A stretch of DNA of 64,000 bases from Bacteroides cutis (lineage in GTDB: Bacteria > Bacteroidota > Bacteroidia > Bacteroidales > Bacteroidaceae), in the NCBI RefSeq assembly GCF_900241005.1, contig NZ_OEST01000002.1, positions 558,001 to 622,000 of the forward strand, given 5' to 3'. Positions within the stretch are counted from its first letter, which is position 1, and the number at the start of each line of letters is the position of its first letter. Shown here in pieces: positions 7,896 through 16,772 of the stretch. Under the pieces are notes generated by a model, which was given only the letters and a program-made list of their open reading frames with translations, did not search any database and was not told the DNA's origin. A program made the translations under genes and the position numbers.

Positions 7896-10378
7896 GTGCG
7901 CCCGTATAGGCGATATAATAAATGTAGCATTGGCAAGCTATTAGGTAAGTGTTCCAATATTTACCTATCATCACCAGCTTATCTGCCCACGAAAGGACGG
8001 CAGGGAGTATAGCACGCTGGAAAGCCATAAGTCAATTAGTTATCAAATTGCAACTGAATGGTGAGATGAAACAGATAGATACGAGGATAAAATCCAAACT
8101 GATTGAATGATAGTCCAAGTGAACCCAGTATGTTTTATAGTGAAAGATAACTTAACTCGCTATACCGTAATACCTCTGTTGCGAGCGTCGTGTAGTAGAG
8201 GCAGGAACAAATTACGGCACAACCGCAGTAAGCGGTAACGGGCGGAAGTCATATCCGACAATCTATCATAGCCATGTTATTATATCGTAAACGGGGATTG
8301 CCTAAATCGGAACGCCGCAAGGCTATTAGGTACAGACCTATGAAAATCCGACAAGGCAACGGAGCTTCCGTAGTAGTCTGAGCAGGGGAAAGCCCTGTAC
8401 ATGGCGAAGGGAAGCAGCTAATAATTTTAATGCAAATAACGGAAAATGTGAGAGACATTATGAGAAGTCCAGAGTATGTATTAAACAGTCTAACGGAACA
8501 CAGTGAAAATTTGAATTACAAGTTTGAACGCTTGTACCGTATCTTTTTCAATGAGGAAATGTATTACGTTGCCTACCAACGCATATATGCGAAACCGGGC
8601 AATATGACAGCAGGTGCAGATGGGAAAACCATTGACCAAATGAGCCTGAACCGAATTGAACAACTGATAACATCGTTGAAAGATGAGAGTTATCAGCCCC
8701 AACCTTCAAAACGGATGTATATCCCAAAGAAAAATGGGAAAATGCGTCCATTAGGTGTACCAGCTTTTAATGATAAATTATTGCAGGAAGTGGTCAGAAT
8801 GATATTGGAAGCCATCTATGAAAGACAGTTTGAAAAAACGTCACATGGCTTCCGACCTCTAAGAAGCTGCCACACTGCCTTGTCTGATATTCAGAAGACA
8901 TTTTCGGGCGTGAAATGGTTCGTAGAAGGTGATATTAAGGGATTTTTCGACAATATCAATCATGAGATACTGATAGGTATTCTGAAAGAACGTATCGCTG
9001 ACGAAAGATTTATTCGCTTGATTAGAAAATTTCTGAATGCAGGATATATCGAAGACTGGAACTTTCATAACTCCTACAGCGGAACACCGCAAGGCGGAAT
9101 TGTCAGCCCTATCTTGGCAAACATATACCTTGATAAATTGGATAAATTCATGAAGGAATACACTGAAAAATTTGATAAGGGGAAAGAACGGAAAAGAACT
9201 AAACAGGTAGTATCACTTGAAGGCAAACGACACCGTATTCTGAAAAAGTTGAAAGTGGTAAAAGACAAAAGTGAAAGGTCAGAATTGATAAGACAATATA
9301 AGGCTTATCAAAAAGAAGGTTTGCAGTATTCTGATGGTGACGAAATGGATATGAACTACAGAAAACTCAAATATGTGAGATATGCGGATGATTTTCTAAT
9401 TGGAATTATTGGCAGTAAACAAGATGCTATCATCATCAAAGAGGACATAAAGAACTTCCTCTATGAAAAGTTGGCTCTTACACTGTCCGATGAGAAAACA
9501 CTTATCACCCATGCTGAAAACGCTGCAAAATTTCTCGGATATGAGATTTTTGTAAGGAAATCCAATGACACCAAAAGAAGCAAATACGGAGTACTAAGAC
9601 GTGTCTTCAATAAGAGGATACAATTGGCACTTGGAAAGGATACGTTTAAGAAAAAGTTGCTCGAATATCGTGTTTTAGAAATAAAGATACACAACGGCAA
9701 GGAGTATTGGAAAGCAAAATCCCGTCCCAAACTTTCAAACAACAATGACTTTGAGATACTTGACAGGTACAACAAGGAAATAAAGGGCATTTACAATTAC
9801 TATTGTTTGGCTAATAATTGTAGTAGTCTGTCAAAACTTGGGTATATCATGAAATATAGTATGTACAAAACATTTGCGCAGAAATATCGGACAACGATGT
9901 CGCAAATCCGAAAAAAGTACACCAAGAATGGACTTTTTTCAGTTAGATACTATTTAAAGAACGGTACTACCAAAGACTTGACCTTTTATCATGGTGGGTT
10001 CAAAAAGAAAAATCCAATGAACATTAAGGATTTAGACAACTTGCCCAAATTCACATATCATCCTACAAACACAAGTCTTATAGATAGGCTGAAAGCGGAA
10101 AAATGTGAATTATGTGGAGCAGTCGATAAGTTAGTGATGCACCATGTGAGAAAATTAAAAAATCTTCAAGGGAAAACTACCTGCGAAAAACAAATGATGG
10201 CTCGCAAACGAAAGACTATTGCCATATGTGGTAAGTGCTACAAAAAACTCAGTAACAATGGATAGATTGATATTATTAGTAGAAAGCCGGATACGCGGAG
10301 ACGTGTACGTCCGGTTTGGGGGCGAGCTTCCGAAAACCCACCGTAGTAATACGGCAGGGCGTTGGATGCTTAGCCTAC
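7896..10378 (+). mobile_element. Group II intron in traI, sense orientation
   Basis: The 2483-bp intron begins with the canonical GTGCG at 7896 and ends with AC at 10378. Domain V is seen at about 10282-10317 (AAAGCCGGA ... TCCGGTTT, containing the AGC triad). A domain VI hairpin follows directly. A domain I stem (CCGTAAT / ATTACGG around 8166-8224) presents the loop CGTCGT at 8186-8191, the exact complement of the last six exon bases ACGACG, so it is the probable EBS1. The multidomain reverse transcriptase is encoded in domain IV. Sense orientation and an in-frame junction indicate that splicing is needed for TraI production. Confidence 0.92.
8430..10265 (+). CDS. ltrA: Group II intron reverse transcriptase/maturase with HNH endonuclease
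   Basis: A 611-residue intron-encoded protein. It has an RT domain with SGTPQGGIVSPILANIYL (about residues 217-234) and the catalytic YADD box (318-321, RYADDF), a maturase (X) domain with many basic residues, and a C-terminal HNH-type zinc module. The zinc module has C559-E-L-C562, a His pair at 571-572 and C600-G-K-C603. All catalytic motifs are present, so the protein looks active. It should aid splicing of the host intron and retrohoming at IBS sites. The ATG at 8430 follows the domain I-III ribozyme segment; a second ATG at 8460 is a possible alternative. Confidence 0.93.
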   Translation: MQITENVRDIMRSPEYVLNSLTEHSENLNYKFERLYRIFFNEEMYYVAYQRIYAKPGNMTAGADGKTIDQMSLNRIEQLITSLKDESYQPQPSKRMYIPKKNGKMRPLGVPAFNDKLLQEVVRMILEAIYERQFEKTSHGFRPLRSCHTALSDIQKTFSGVKWFVEGDIKGFFDNINHEILIGILKERIADERFIRLIRKFLNAGYIEDWNFHNSYSGTPQGGIVSPILANIYLDKLDKFMKEYTEKFDKGKERKRTKQVVSLEGKRHRILKKLKVVKDKSERSELIRQYKAYQKEGLQYSDGDEMDMNYRKLKYVRYADDFLIGIIGSKQDAIIIKEDIKNFLYEKLALTLSDEKTLITHAENAAKFLGYEIFVRKSNDTKRSKYGVLRRVFNKRIQLALGKDTFKKKLLEYRVLEIKIHNGKEYWKAKSRPKLSNNNDFEILDRYNKEIKGIYNYYCLANNCSSLSKLGYIMKYSMYKTFAQKYRTTMSQIRKKYTKNGLFSVRYYLKNGTTKDLTFYHGGFKKKNPMNIKDLDNLPKFTYHPTNTSLIDRLKAEKCELCGAVDKLVMHHVRKLKNLQGKTTCEKQMMARKRKTIAICGKCYKKLSNNG

Positions 10379-10794
10379 CACTCAAATCCGTGAACAATCT
10401 GGTAAAGGACGCCCGGAAGGTGCAGCAGACCATCCTGATGGTGGGTGACATCACCGACACCTATGTGACCAGCTTCCAGAGGATGATGCGTGACGACAAC
10501 TTCACGGTGGAGGAACTGGGAGCCATCGCCTTTGGCTACACCAAGCTGTTGGAGGAATCCAACGACGTGCTGACGGAGCTGAGGAACGTGGTGAACATCA
10601 CCACGCTCTCCATGACGGACAAGGAGCGCATGGATGTGGTGGAACGCTGCTACTCCAAGATGAAGCATTACCGCAACCTCGTGAGCTACTACACCAACAA
10701 GAACATCAGCGTGAGCTACCTGCGGGCGAAGAAGAAGAACGACCTCGACCGCATCATGGGGCTGTACGGGAACATGAACGAAAGATACTGGTAG
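10379..10794 (+). CDS. traI: TraI (DUF4141), exon 2
   Basis: Second exon of traI, read in frame after splicing: A-LKSVNNLVKDARKVQQTILMVGDITDTYV, ending LDRIMGLYGNMNERYW. The segment is helical and typical of the DUF4141 C-terminal two-thirds. It has no start codon of its own near the beginning, so without splicing the operon would make only a short truncated TraI. The stop is four bases before the traJ start. Confidence 0.85.
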
Positions 10795-10797
10795 CCT

Positions 10798-11802
10798 ATG
10801 AATTTCGACAACCTTCACCAGATTCTGCGCTCGCTCTACGAGCAGATGATGCCGCTATGCGGGGACATGGCGGGCGTGGCGAAAGGCATCGCCGGGCTGG
10901 GTGCGCTGTTCTACGTCGCCTACCGGGTGTGGCAGTCGCTGGCGAGAGCCGAACCGATAGACGTGTTCCCCATGCTCCGCCCCTTTGCGATAGGCTTGTG
11001 CATCATGTTCTTCCCGACGGTGGTATTAGGCACGATAAACAGTATCATGTCGCCCGTTGTGCAGGGCACGGCAAAGATGCTGGAGGCGGAAACGCTGGAC
11101 ATGAACCAGTACCGTGAGCAGAAAGACAAACTGGAATACGAGGCGATGATGCGCAACCCCGAAACCGCCTACCTTGTGTCAAACGAGGAGTTTGACAAAC
11201 AGCTGGAGGAACTGGGCTGGTCGCCCGGCGACATGGTAACGATGGCGGGAATGTATATCGAACGTGGGATGTACAACATGAAGAAAGGCATCCGCGATTT
11301 CTTCCGCGAGATACTGGAACTGATGTTCCAAGCCGCCGCCCTCGTGATAGACACCATCCGCACCTTTTTTCTCGTGGTGCTGGCGATACTCGGTCCGATA
11401 GCCTTCGCCATATCGGTATGGGACGGCTTTCAAAGTACACTCACACAGTGGATATGCCGCTACATACAGGTTTATCTGTGGCTGCCCGTGTCGGATATGT
11501 TCAGCACCATACTGGCGAAGATTCAGGTGCTGATGCTGCAAAGCGACATCGAGCGCATGCAGGCTGACCCGAACTTCTCGCTGGATTCGAGCGACGGTGT
11601 GTATATCGTCTTCATGATCATAGGAATCATCGGCTATTTCACCATCCCCACGGTAGCAGGCTGGATTATCCAAGCCGGAGGCATGGGAAGCTACGGTCGC
11701 AACGTGAACCAGACGGCAGGACGAGCCGGAAGCATGGCGGGCAGCGTGGCGGGTGCAACCGCAGGAAACGTGGTCGGACGTGCCGGGAAACTGCTGAAAT
11801 AA
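10798..11802 (+). CDS. traJ: TraJ, VirB6/TrbL-like polytopic membrane protein
   Basis: A 334-residue inner-membrane channel component. Hydrophobic segments lie at about residues 25-45, 60-82, 178-210 and 270-300 (for example AALVIDTIRTFFLVVLAILGPIAFAI). The C-terminus is Gly/Ala-rich (GRAGSMAGSVAGATAGNVVGRAG). A loop rich in charged residues lies between the second and third membrane regions. The length, the topology and the place directly after traI match CTnDOT TraJ. It is separated from exon 2 of traI by three bases. Confidence 0.9.
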   Translation: MNFDNLHQILRSLYEQMMPLCGDMAGVAKGIAGLGALFYVAYRVWQSLARAEPIDVFPMLRPFAIGLCIMFFPTVVLGTINSIMSPVVQGTAKMLEAETLDMNQYREQKDKLEYEAMMRNPETAYLVSNEEFDKQLEELGWSPGDMVTMAGMYIERGMYNMKKGIRDFFREILELMFQAAALVIDTIRTFFLVVLAILGPIAFAISVWDGFQSTLTQWICRYIQVYLWLPVSDMFSTILAKIQVLMLQSDIERMQADPNFSLDSSDGVYIVFMIIGIIGYFTIPTVAGWIIQAGGMGSYGRNVNQTAGRAGSMAGSVAGATAGNVVGRAGKLLK

Positions 11803-11833
11803 TCAACTGACAATTAAAAACGAATAAATAACA

Positions 11834-12457
11834 ATGGAATTTAAGTCACTTAAAAACATCGAATCATCGTTCAGGCAGATACGCCTGTTCGGTATCGTCT
11901 TCCTCTCGCTGTGCGCCGTGATAACGGTATGGAGCGTGTGGAGTTCCTACCGCTTTGCGGAACGGCAACGGGAAAAGATTTACGTGCTGGACAACGGCAA
12001 GTCGCTGATGCTGGCTCTCTCGCAGGACTTGTCGCAGAATCGTCCGGCGGAGGCAAGGGAACACGTGCGCCGCTTCCACGAGCTTTTCTTCACACTCTCA
12101 CCCGAAAAGAGCGCGATAGAGCATAACGTGAAACGCGCCCTGCTGCTGGCAGACAAAAGCGTGTACAACTACTATTCGGACTTCGCCGAGAAGGGATACT
12201 ACAACCGCATCATCGCCGGAAACATCAATCAGGTGCTGAAGGTGGACAGCGTGGTATGCGACTTCAACGGCTATCCCTACCGTGCCGTGACCTACGCCAC
12301 ACAGAAGATCATCCGGCAAAGCAACGTCACCGAGCGCAGCCTCGTGACCACGTGCCGCCTCTTGAACTCGTCCCGTTCGGACGACAATCCCAACGGTTTC
12401 ACCATCGAGGGATTCACCATCATCGAGAACAAGGATTTACAAACCATCAAAAGGTAA
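11834..12457 (+). CDS. traK: TraK, VirB8-like conjugal transfer protein
   Basis: A 207-residue bitopic inner-membrane protein. A short cytoplasmic N-terminus (MEFKSLKNIESSFRQIRLF) precedes one membrane helix (GIVFLSLCAVITVWSVWSSY, about residues 20-39) and a periplasmic domain with SVYNYYSDFAEKGYYNRIIAGNINQVLKVDSV. This topology and motif set are characteristic of Bacteroides TraK, the VirB8 analogue that nucleates the mating channel. The gene is seven bases upstream of traL. Confidence 0.92.
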   Translation: MEFKSLKNIESSFRQIRLFGIVFLSLCAVITVWSVWSSYRFAERQREKIYVLDNGKSLMLALSQDLSQNRPAEAREHVRRFHELFFTLSPEKSAIEHNVKRALLLADKSVYNYYSDFAEKGYYNRIIAGNINQVLKVDSVVCDFNGYPYRAVTYATQKIIRQSNVTERSLVTTCRLLNSSRSDDNPNGFTIEGFTIIENKDLQTIKR

Positions 12458-12463
12458 ACGGAT

Positions 12464-12772
12464 ATGAAGAAAATCAGAAAATCATTTTGGCGTGCGTACT
12501 GGAGGATCCACGACAAAAAGAAAATGCTGGTGGCAAGGCTCAAAGGCTATCTGGACGGTTTGCCCCCGAAGACACGCAAACGCATCGTGCTGGCGATGCT
12601 CGCCGCTTTCGCGGTGCTTGCCCTCTACACCTTCGGCAAAGCCGTCTATGACATCGGCAGGAATGACGGCAGCCGGATAGCAACAGACCATGCCGGACAG
12701 GTGGAACTGTCCGTAAAGCCGGACAACAATCATAATGTAATACTTTATTTATATGGAACAGACGAAGAATGA
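12464..12772 (+). CDS. traL: TraL, small membrane protein (DUF3989)
   Basis: A 102-residue protein. It has a basic N-terminus (SFWRAYWRIHDKKKMLVARLKGYLDGLPPKTRKR), one membrane helix at about residues 41-60 (IVLAMLAAFAVLALYTFGKAV) and a short polar tail ending VILYLYGTDEE. It matches the DUF3989/TraL proteins that lie between traK and traM in CTns. Its 3' end overlaps the traM start by 20 bases in another frame, indicating tight coupling. Confidence 0.85.
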   Translation: MKKIRKSFWRAYWRIHDKKKMLVARLKGYLDGLPPKTRKRIVLAMLAAFAVLALYTFGKAVYDIGRNDGSRIATDHAGQVELSVKPDNNHNVILYLYGTDEE

Positions 12773-14171
12773 ACCTAAAAACGAGAACAAGGCGGCTCCC
12801 GACAACGGGAAACCGAAGAACCGACGCCAAGCCGAGAGCCATCAAGCCTGCTTGAATGGCCAAGGCGCGAAGGAGGAAGGCAAAGCCAAGGAGCGCAAGC
12901 CGCTGACCGAAGCCCAAAGGCTGAAACGTCAGAAAATGATAGTGCTGCCCGCTATGGTGCTGGTATTCATCGGGGCGATGTGGCTGATATTCGCCCCATC
13001 TTCCGACAAGGAGCAGCAACCGGGGACGGGAGGTTACAACATCGAAATGCCCGACGCAGACAAGGCGAACCGTCAGATTATCGGCGACAAGGCGAAAGCA
13101 TACGAACAGGGGGCGATGGAGGAACGGCAGGAGAACCGCAGCCGCGCCATGCAGGAACTGGGCGATATGTTCGACCGCGAGGTGGCGGAAACGGACAGCG
13201 GCAGGGACTTCGACCTTGCCAATCCCGGAGGAACGGAAGAGAACGTGAAGTCCGCACCGAAGACCATCCAATCCTCCGCAGCCGCCTACCGCGACCTCAA
13301 TGCCACGCTCGGCAACTTCTATGAGCAACCGAAGAACGACAATGCGGAAATGGATGAACTGTTGGAGCGTATCGCCTCGCTGGAATCGGAATTGGAAAGC
13401 GAGAAAGGCAAGGTGTCCGCTATGGATGACCAAGTGGCACTCATGGAGAAGTCCTATGAACTGGCGGCAAAGTACATGGGCGGACAGAACGGCACACAGC
13501 CACCTGTCGGACAGGCGGCAGAGCCTTGCCCCGTGCAGAAAACCGGAAAGAACACGGCTGCACCTGTCAGGCTGGTGGCGCATCAGGTTGTATCCTCGCT
13601 CTCACAGCCGATGAGCAACGCCGAGTTTGTCGCCTCCTTCTCGCAAGAGCGTAACCGCAGTTTCAATACGGCGGTGGGCGTCACGACCGTATCGGACAAA
13701 AACACCATATCGGCGTGCGTTTATGGGGCGCAGAGTGTGACGGACGGGCAGGCTGTCAAGCTCCGTCTGTTGGAGCCGATGGCGGTAGCGGACAAAATCA
13801 TCCCCCGTAATGCGGTGGTGGTAGGCACGGCAAAGATTCAGGGCGAACGGCTTGATATTGAAATCACGTCGCTGGAATATGCTGGTACGATTATCCCGGT
13901 AGAGCTGGAGGTGTATGACACGGACGGGCAGCCCGGTATCTTCATTCCGAACTCTATGGAAATGAATGCCGTTAGGGAGGTTGCCGCCAACATGGGCGGA
14001 TCGCTGGGCAGCAGCATCAATATATCCACCAACGCAGGGGCACAGCTCGCCTCCGACTTGGGCAAGGGGCTGATACAAGGCACGAGCCAGTATATCGCCA
14101 AGAAGATGCGTACCGTCAAAGTGCATCTGAAAGCCGGGTACAAGGTCATGCTCTATCAGGACAGAAATTGA
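12753..14171 (+). CDS. traM: TraM, VirB10-like conjugative transposon protein
   Basis: A 472-residue protein. A charged cytoplasmic N-terminus precedes a membrane helix (MIVLPAMVLVFIGAMWLIF, about residues 67-86), a long polar periplasmic linker with a coiled-coil-like stretch (MDELLERIASLESELESEKGKVSAMDDQVALMEKSYEL), and a C-terminal VirB10-like beta domain (ISACVYGAQSVTDGQAVKLRLLEPM ... IPRNAVVVGTAKIQGERLDIEI). VirB10 proteins span the inner membrane and link it to the outer-membrane core. Length and domains are complete. Confidence 0.9.
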   Translation: MEQTKNEPKNENKAAPDNGKPKNRRQAESHQACLNGQGAKEEGKAKERKPLTEAQRLKRQKMIVLPAMVLVFIGAMWLIFAPSSDKEQQPGTGGYNIEMPDADKANRQIIGDKAKAYEQGAMEERQENRSRAMQELGDMFDREVAETDSGRDFDLANPGGTEENVKSAPKTIQSSAAAYRDLNATLGNFYEQPKNDNAEMDELLERIASLESELESEKGKVSAMDDQVALMEKSYELAAKYMGGQNGTQPPVGQAAEPCPVQKTGKNTAAPVRLVAHQVVSSLSQPMSNAEFVASFSQERNRSFNTAVGVTTVSDKNTISACVYGAQSVTDGQAVKLRLLEPMAVADKIIPRNAVVVGTAKIQGERLDIEITSLEYAGTIIPVELEVYDTDGQPGIFIPNSMEMNAVREVAANMGGSLGSSINISTNAGAQLASDLGKGLIQGTSQYIAKKMRTVKVHLKAGYKVMLYQDRN

Positions 14172-14206
14172 AAACAGAAAAAGCAACAACAATCCAATTT
14201 TTATTT

Positions 14207-14226
14207 ACCACTAAAATCCAAAGTAA
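14207..14226 (+). repeat. tra leader repeat, copy before traN
   Basis: The same 20-mer as at 7661-7680 (ACCACTAAAATCCAAAGTAA); its last A is the first base of the traN start codon. Perfect identity of two noncoding 20-mers 6.5 kb apart suggests a functional leader or recent copying. Confidence 0.6.
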
Positions 14227-15284
14227 TGAGAAAAGTAATCATCATGTTTGCCCTCGCTATGGGCATCGTAACTGCCAACGCGCAGGAGAACGTAACCGTT
14301 GGAACGGACAATGGAAGTGAACCGACGAACGAAGCGAGAGCAGAGGCAAGCTCGCTTGACTATGCCTTGCAAGGAGGAGGAAGGCAAAGCCAACAACCGA
14401 CCTTGACAAAGGAGGTCTATCCGCAGAAGGAGGCGGACGGCGACCTGTATCACGGGCTGACAAAGAAGCTGACCTTCGACCGCATGGTTCCCCCGCACGG
14501 TTTGGAAGTGACCTACGACAAGACCGTCCACGTCATTTTCCCCTCGGAAGTGCGTTATGTCGATTTAGGCTCGCCCGACCTGATTGCGGGCAAAGCCGAC
14601 GGAGCGGAGAACGTCATCCGCGTGAAAGCTACCGTGAGGAACTTCCCGAACGAAACCAATATGTCCGTTATAACGGAGGACGGTAGTTTCTATACCTTCA
14701 ACGTGAAATATGCAGCCGAACCGCTGCTGCTCAACGTGGAGATGTGCGACTTCATCCATGACGGCGAGAAGGTAAACCGCCCGAACAACGCGCAGGAAAT
14801 CTATCTGAAGGAACTGGGTAGCGAAAGCCCGATGCTGGTGCGCCTTATCATGAAGTCCATCCACAAGCAGAACAAGCGCGAGGTGAAGCACATCGGCTGC
14901 AAGCGATTCGGCATCCAGTACCTGCTTAAAGGTATCTACACGCATAACGGTTTGCTCTATTTCCATACGGAGATAAAGAACCAGAGCAACGTGCCTTTCG
15001 ATGTGGACTACGTCACATGGAAAATCGTGGACAAGAAGGTGGCGAAGCGTACCGCCGTGCAGGAGCAGATCATCTTGCCGCTCCGTGCGCAGAATTACGC
15101 CACGCTCGTGCCGGGCAAGAAGAGCGAGCGCACGGTATTCACGATGGCGAAGTTCACCATCCCCGATGACAAATGCATCGTGGTGGAACTCAACGAGAAG
15201 AACGGAGGTCGCCACCAGTCTTTCGTGATTGAAAACGAGGACTTGGTACGTGCCAATACCATCAACGAACTTCAAGTGCGCTGA
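14226..15284 (+). CDS. traN: TraN, VirB9-like protein (DUF4138)
   Basis: A 352-residue exported protein. A signal peptide (VIIMFALAMGIVTANAQ) precedes a polar linker and a beta-rich DUF4138 domain (YDKTVHVIFPSEVRYVDLGSPDLIAGKADGAENVIRVKATV, then YFHTEIKNQSNVPFDVDYVTWKIVDKK). It fills the VirB9 role in the outer-membrane core complex of Bacteroides CTns. The ATG at 14226 directly follows the 20-bp leader repeat and places the signal peptide at the start. It ends two bases before traO. Confidence 0.92.
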   Translation: MRKVIIMFALAMGIVTANAQENVTVGTDNGSEPTNEARAEASSLDYALQGGGRQSQQPTLTKEVYPQKEADGDLYHGLTKKLTFDRMVPPHGLEVTYDKTVHVIFPSEVRYVDLGSPDLIAGKADGAENVIRVKATVRNFPNETNMSVITEDGSFYTFNVKYAAEPLLLNVEMCDFIHDGEKVNRPNNAQEIYLKELGSESPMLVRLIMKSIHKQNKREVKHIGCKRFGIQYLLKGIYTHNGLLYFHTEIKNQSNVPFDVDYVTWKIVDKKVAKRTAVQEQIILPLRAQNYATLVPGKKSERTVFTMAKFTIPDDKCIVVELNEKNGGRHQSFVIENEDLVRANTINELQVR

Positions 15285-15286
15285 CC

Positions 15287-15862
15287 ATGAGAAAGTACAT
15301 CGCAATAATCATCGCGTCGCTTGCCCTGTGTACGGGGCAAGCGCACGCCCAGCGATGCCTGCCGAAGATGCAGGGCATCGAGGTCAGGGCGAATATGGCG
15401 GACGGCTTCAATCCCGGCGGCAACGACGGCGGATACAGTTTCGGGGCGGCTCTTTCCACCTACACGAAAAAGGGGAACAAATGGGTGTTCGGTGGCGAAT
15501 ACCTGTTGAAGAACAACCCTTACAAGGACGGGAAAATACCCGTGGCGCAGTTCACGGCGGAGGGCGGATACTACTTCAAAATACTTTCCGATGCCCGAAA
15601 AATCGTGTTCGTCTATGCAGGGGCTTCGGCTCTTGCCGGATATGAATCAGTGAACTGGGGCGAGAAGGTGCTGCATGACGGCTCCACGCTCCATGACCGG
15701 GACGCCTTCATCTACGGTGGTGCGCTGACGCTCGATATGGAGCTTTACGTGGCTGACCGTATTGCTCTGCTTGCCAATCTCCGGGAGCGTTGCCTGTGGG
15801 GTGGCGACACGAGGAAGTTTCATACGCAGTGGGGCGTGGGCATCAAGTTTATCATTAACTAA
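15287..15862 (+). CDS. traO: TraO, outer-membrane conjugal transfer protein
   Basis: A 191-residue exported protein with a signal peptide (YIAIIIASLALCTGQAHAQ). Alternating beta-strands follow (GYSFGAALSTYTKKGNKWVFGGEYLLK, VPVAQFTAEGGYYFKI) and it ends WGVGIKFIIN, a short outer-membrane beta-barrel pattern. Such porin-like TraO proteins are constant members of CTnDOT tra operons. It starts two bases after traN and ends eight bases before traP. Confidence 0.88.
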   Translation: MRKYIAIIIASLALCTGQAHAQRCLPKMQGIEVRANMADGFNPGGNDGGYSFGAALSTYTKKGNKWVFGGEYLLKNNPYKDGKIPVAQFTAEGGYYFKILSDARKIVFVYAGASALAGYESVNWGEKVLHDGSTLHDRDAFIYGGALTLDMELYVADRIALLANLRERCLWGGDTRKFHTQWGVGIKFIIN

Positions 15863-15870
15863 CGCACTGC

Positions 15871-16761
15871 ATGGAACGGACGGAAATCGACGCCATGAGG
15901 CAGATACCCCTTGCGGACTTCCTCGCACGGTTAGGACATGAGCCTGTCCGAAGAAGCGGCAACGAGTTGTGGTATCGTGCGCCATACCGCAATGAGCGCA
16001 CGCCCTCTTTCCGTGTGAACGTGGCAAAACAGCTTTGGTACGACTTCGGAACGGGCAAGGGCGGTGACATCTTCACGCTTGCCGGGGAGTTTATCGGAAG
16101 CAACGACTTCATGGAACAAGTGAAGTTCATAGCGGAAACCGCCAATATGCCTATGCCTGTTCCCGAAGTGAGTAAACCGACTTTCCTGCCTAAACGGTCA
16201 GAACCTGCCTTTGAGGGTATGGAAACCGCCCCACTGCTTCATTCTCCACTGACGGACTATCTGGCGGAACGTGGCATCCCTTACGGCATTGCATCCCGGT
16301 ATTGTTGCCGACTGAATTATAGAGTGCGTGGCAAGCGGTATTTCGCCGTCGGTTTTCCGAACGTAGCGGGCGGCTTTGAAATCCGCAGCCGTTTTTTCAA
16401 AGGCAGCGTGCCTCCGAAGGATGTGTCGCTGGTCAAAATGGAAAGTTCTCAGGCTGATGTGTGCAGCGTGTTCGAGGGCTTCATGGACTTTCTTTCCGCC
16501 GTCACGCTCGGATTGGAAACGGGCGACTGCCTTGTGCTGAACTCCGTCGCCAATGTGGAAAAGGCTATGAGGTATCTGGACGGTTACGGGCGCATAGACT
16601 GTTACCTCGACCGTGACGAAGCCGGACGGCGGACGTTGGAAATGCTGAAAGGACACTATGGGGAACGTGTCTGTGACCGTTCCGCCCTCTATGACGGTTG
16701 CAAGGACTTGAACGAGTATCTGCAACTGACAACGAAAAAAGAAATGAACAATAACTTATAA
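15871..16761 (+). CDS. traP: TraP, DNA primase-like conjugal transfer protein
   Basis: A 296-residue protein. The N-terminal part resembles the DnaG CHC2 module (ADFLARLGHEP, LWYRAPYRNERTPSFRVNVAKQLWYDFGTGKGGDIFTLAGEF). A toprim-like domain follows (VFEGFMDFLSAV, CLVLNSVANVEKAMRYLDGYGRIDCYLDRDEAGRRTLEML). The Cys/His zinc ligands of CHC2 are not visible, whereas toprim acidic residues (E in VFEGF; D-x-D in YLDRDEAG) are kept. It may prime or process the transferred strand in the recipient; this is inferred from the family. Confidence 0.87.
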   Translation: MERTEIDAMRQIPLADFLARLGHEPVRRSGNELWYRAPYRNERTPSFRVNVAKQLWYDFGTGKGGDIFTLAGEFIGSNDFMEQVKFIAETANMPMPVPEVSKPTFLPKRSEPAFEGMETAPLLHSPLTDYLAERGIPYGIASRYCCRLNYRVRGKRYFAVGFPNVAGGFEIRSRFFKGSVPPKDVSLVKMESSQADVCSVFEGFMDFLSAVTLGLETGDCLVLNSVANVEKAMRYLDGYGRIDCYLDRDEAGRRTLEMLKGHYGERVCDRSALYDGCKDLNEYLQLTTKKEMNNNL

Positions 16762-16772
16762 ATCAAAAGACA

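Noticed and set aside
10219..10378. Plus-strand start joining the intron end to traI exon 2
   Set aside because: These codons belong to the intron domains V-VI; family members have YYDxLKSV at this point.
12540..13583. 347-codon minus-strand frame
   Set aside because: Lies opposite traL and traM, which have strong family features; its own sequence is low in complexity and has no recognisable domain.
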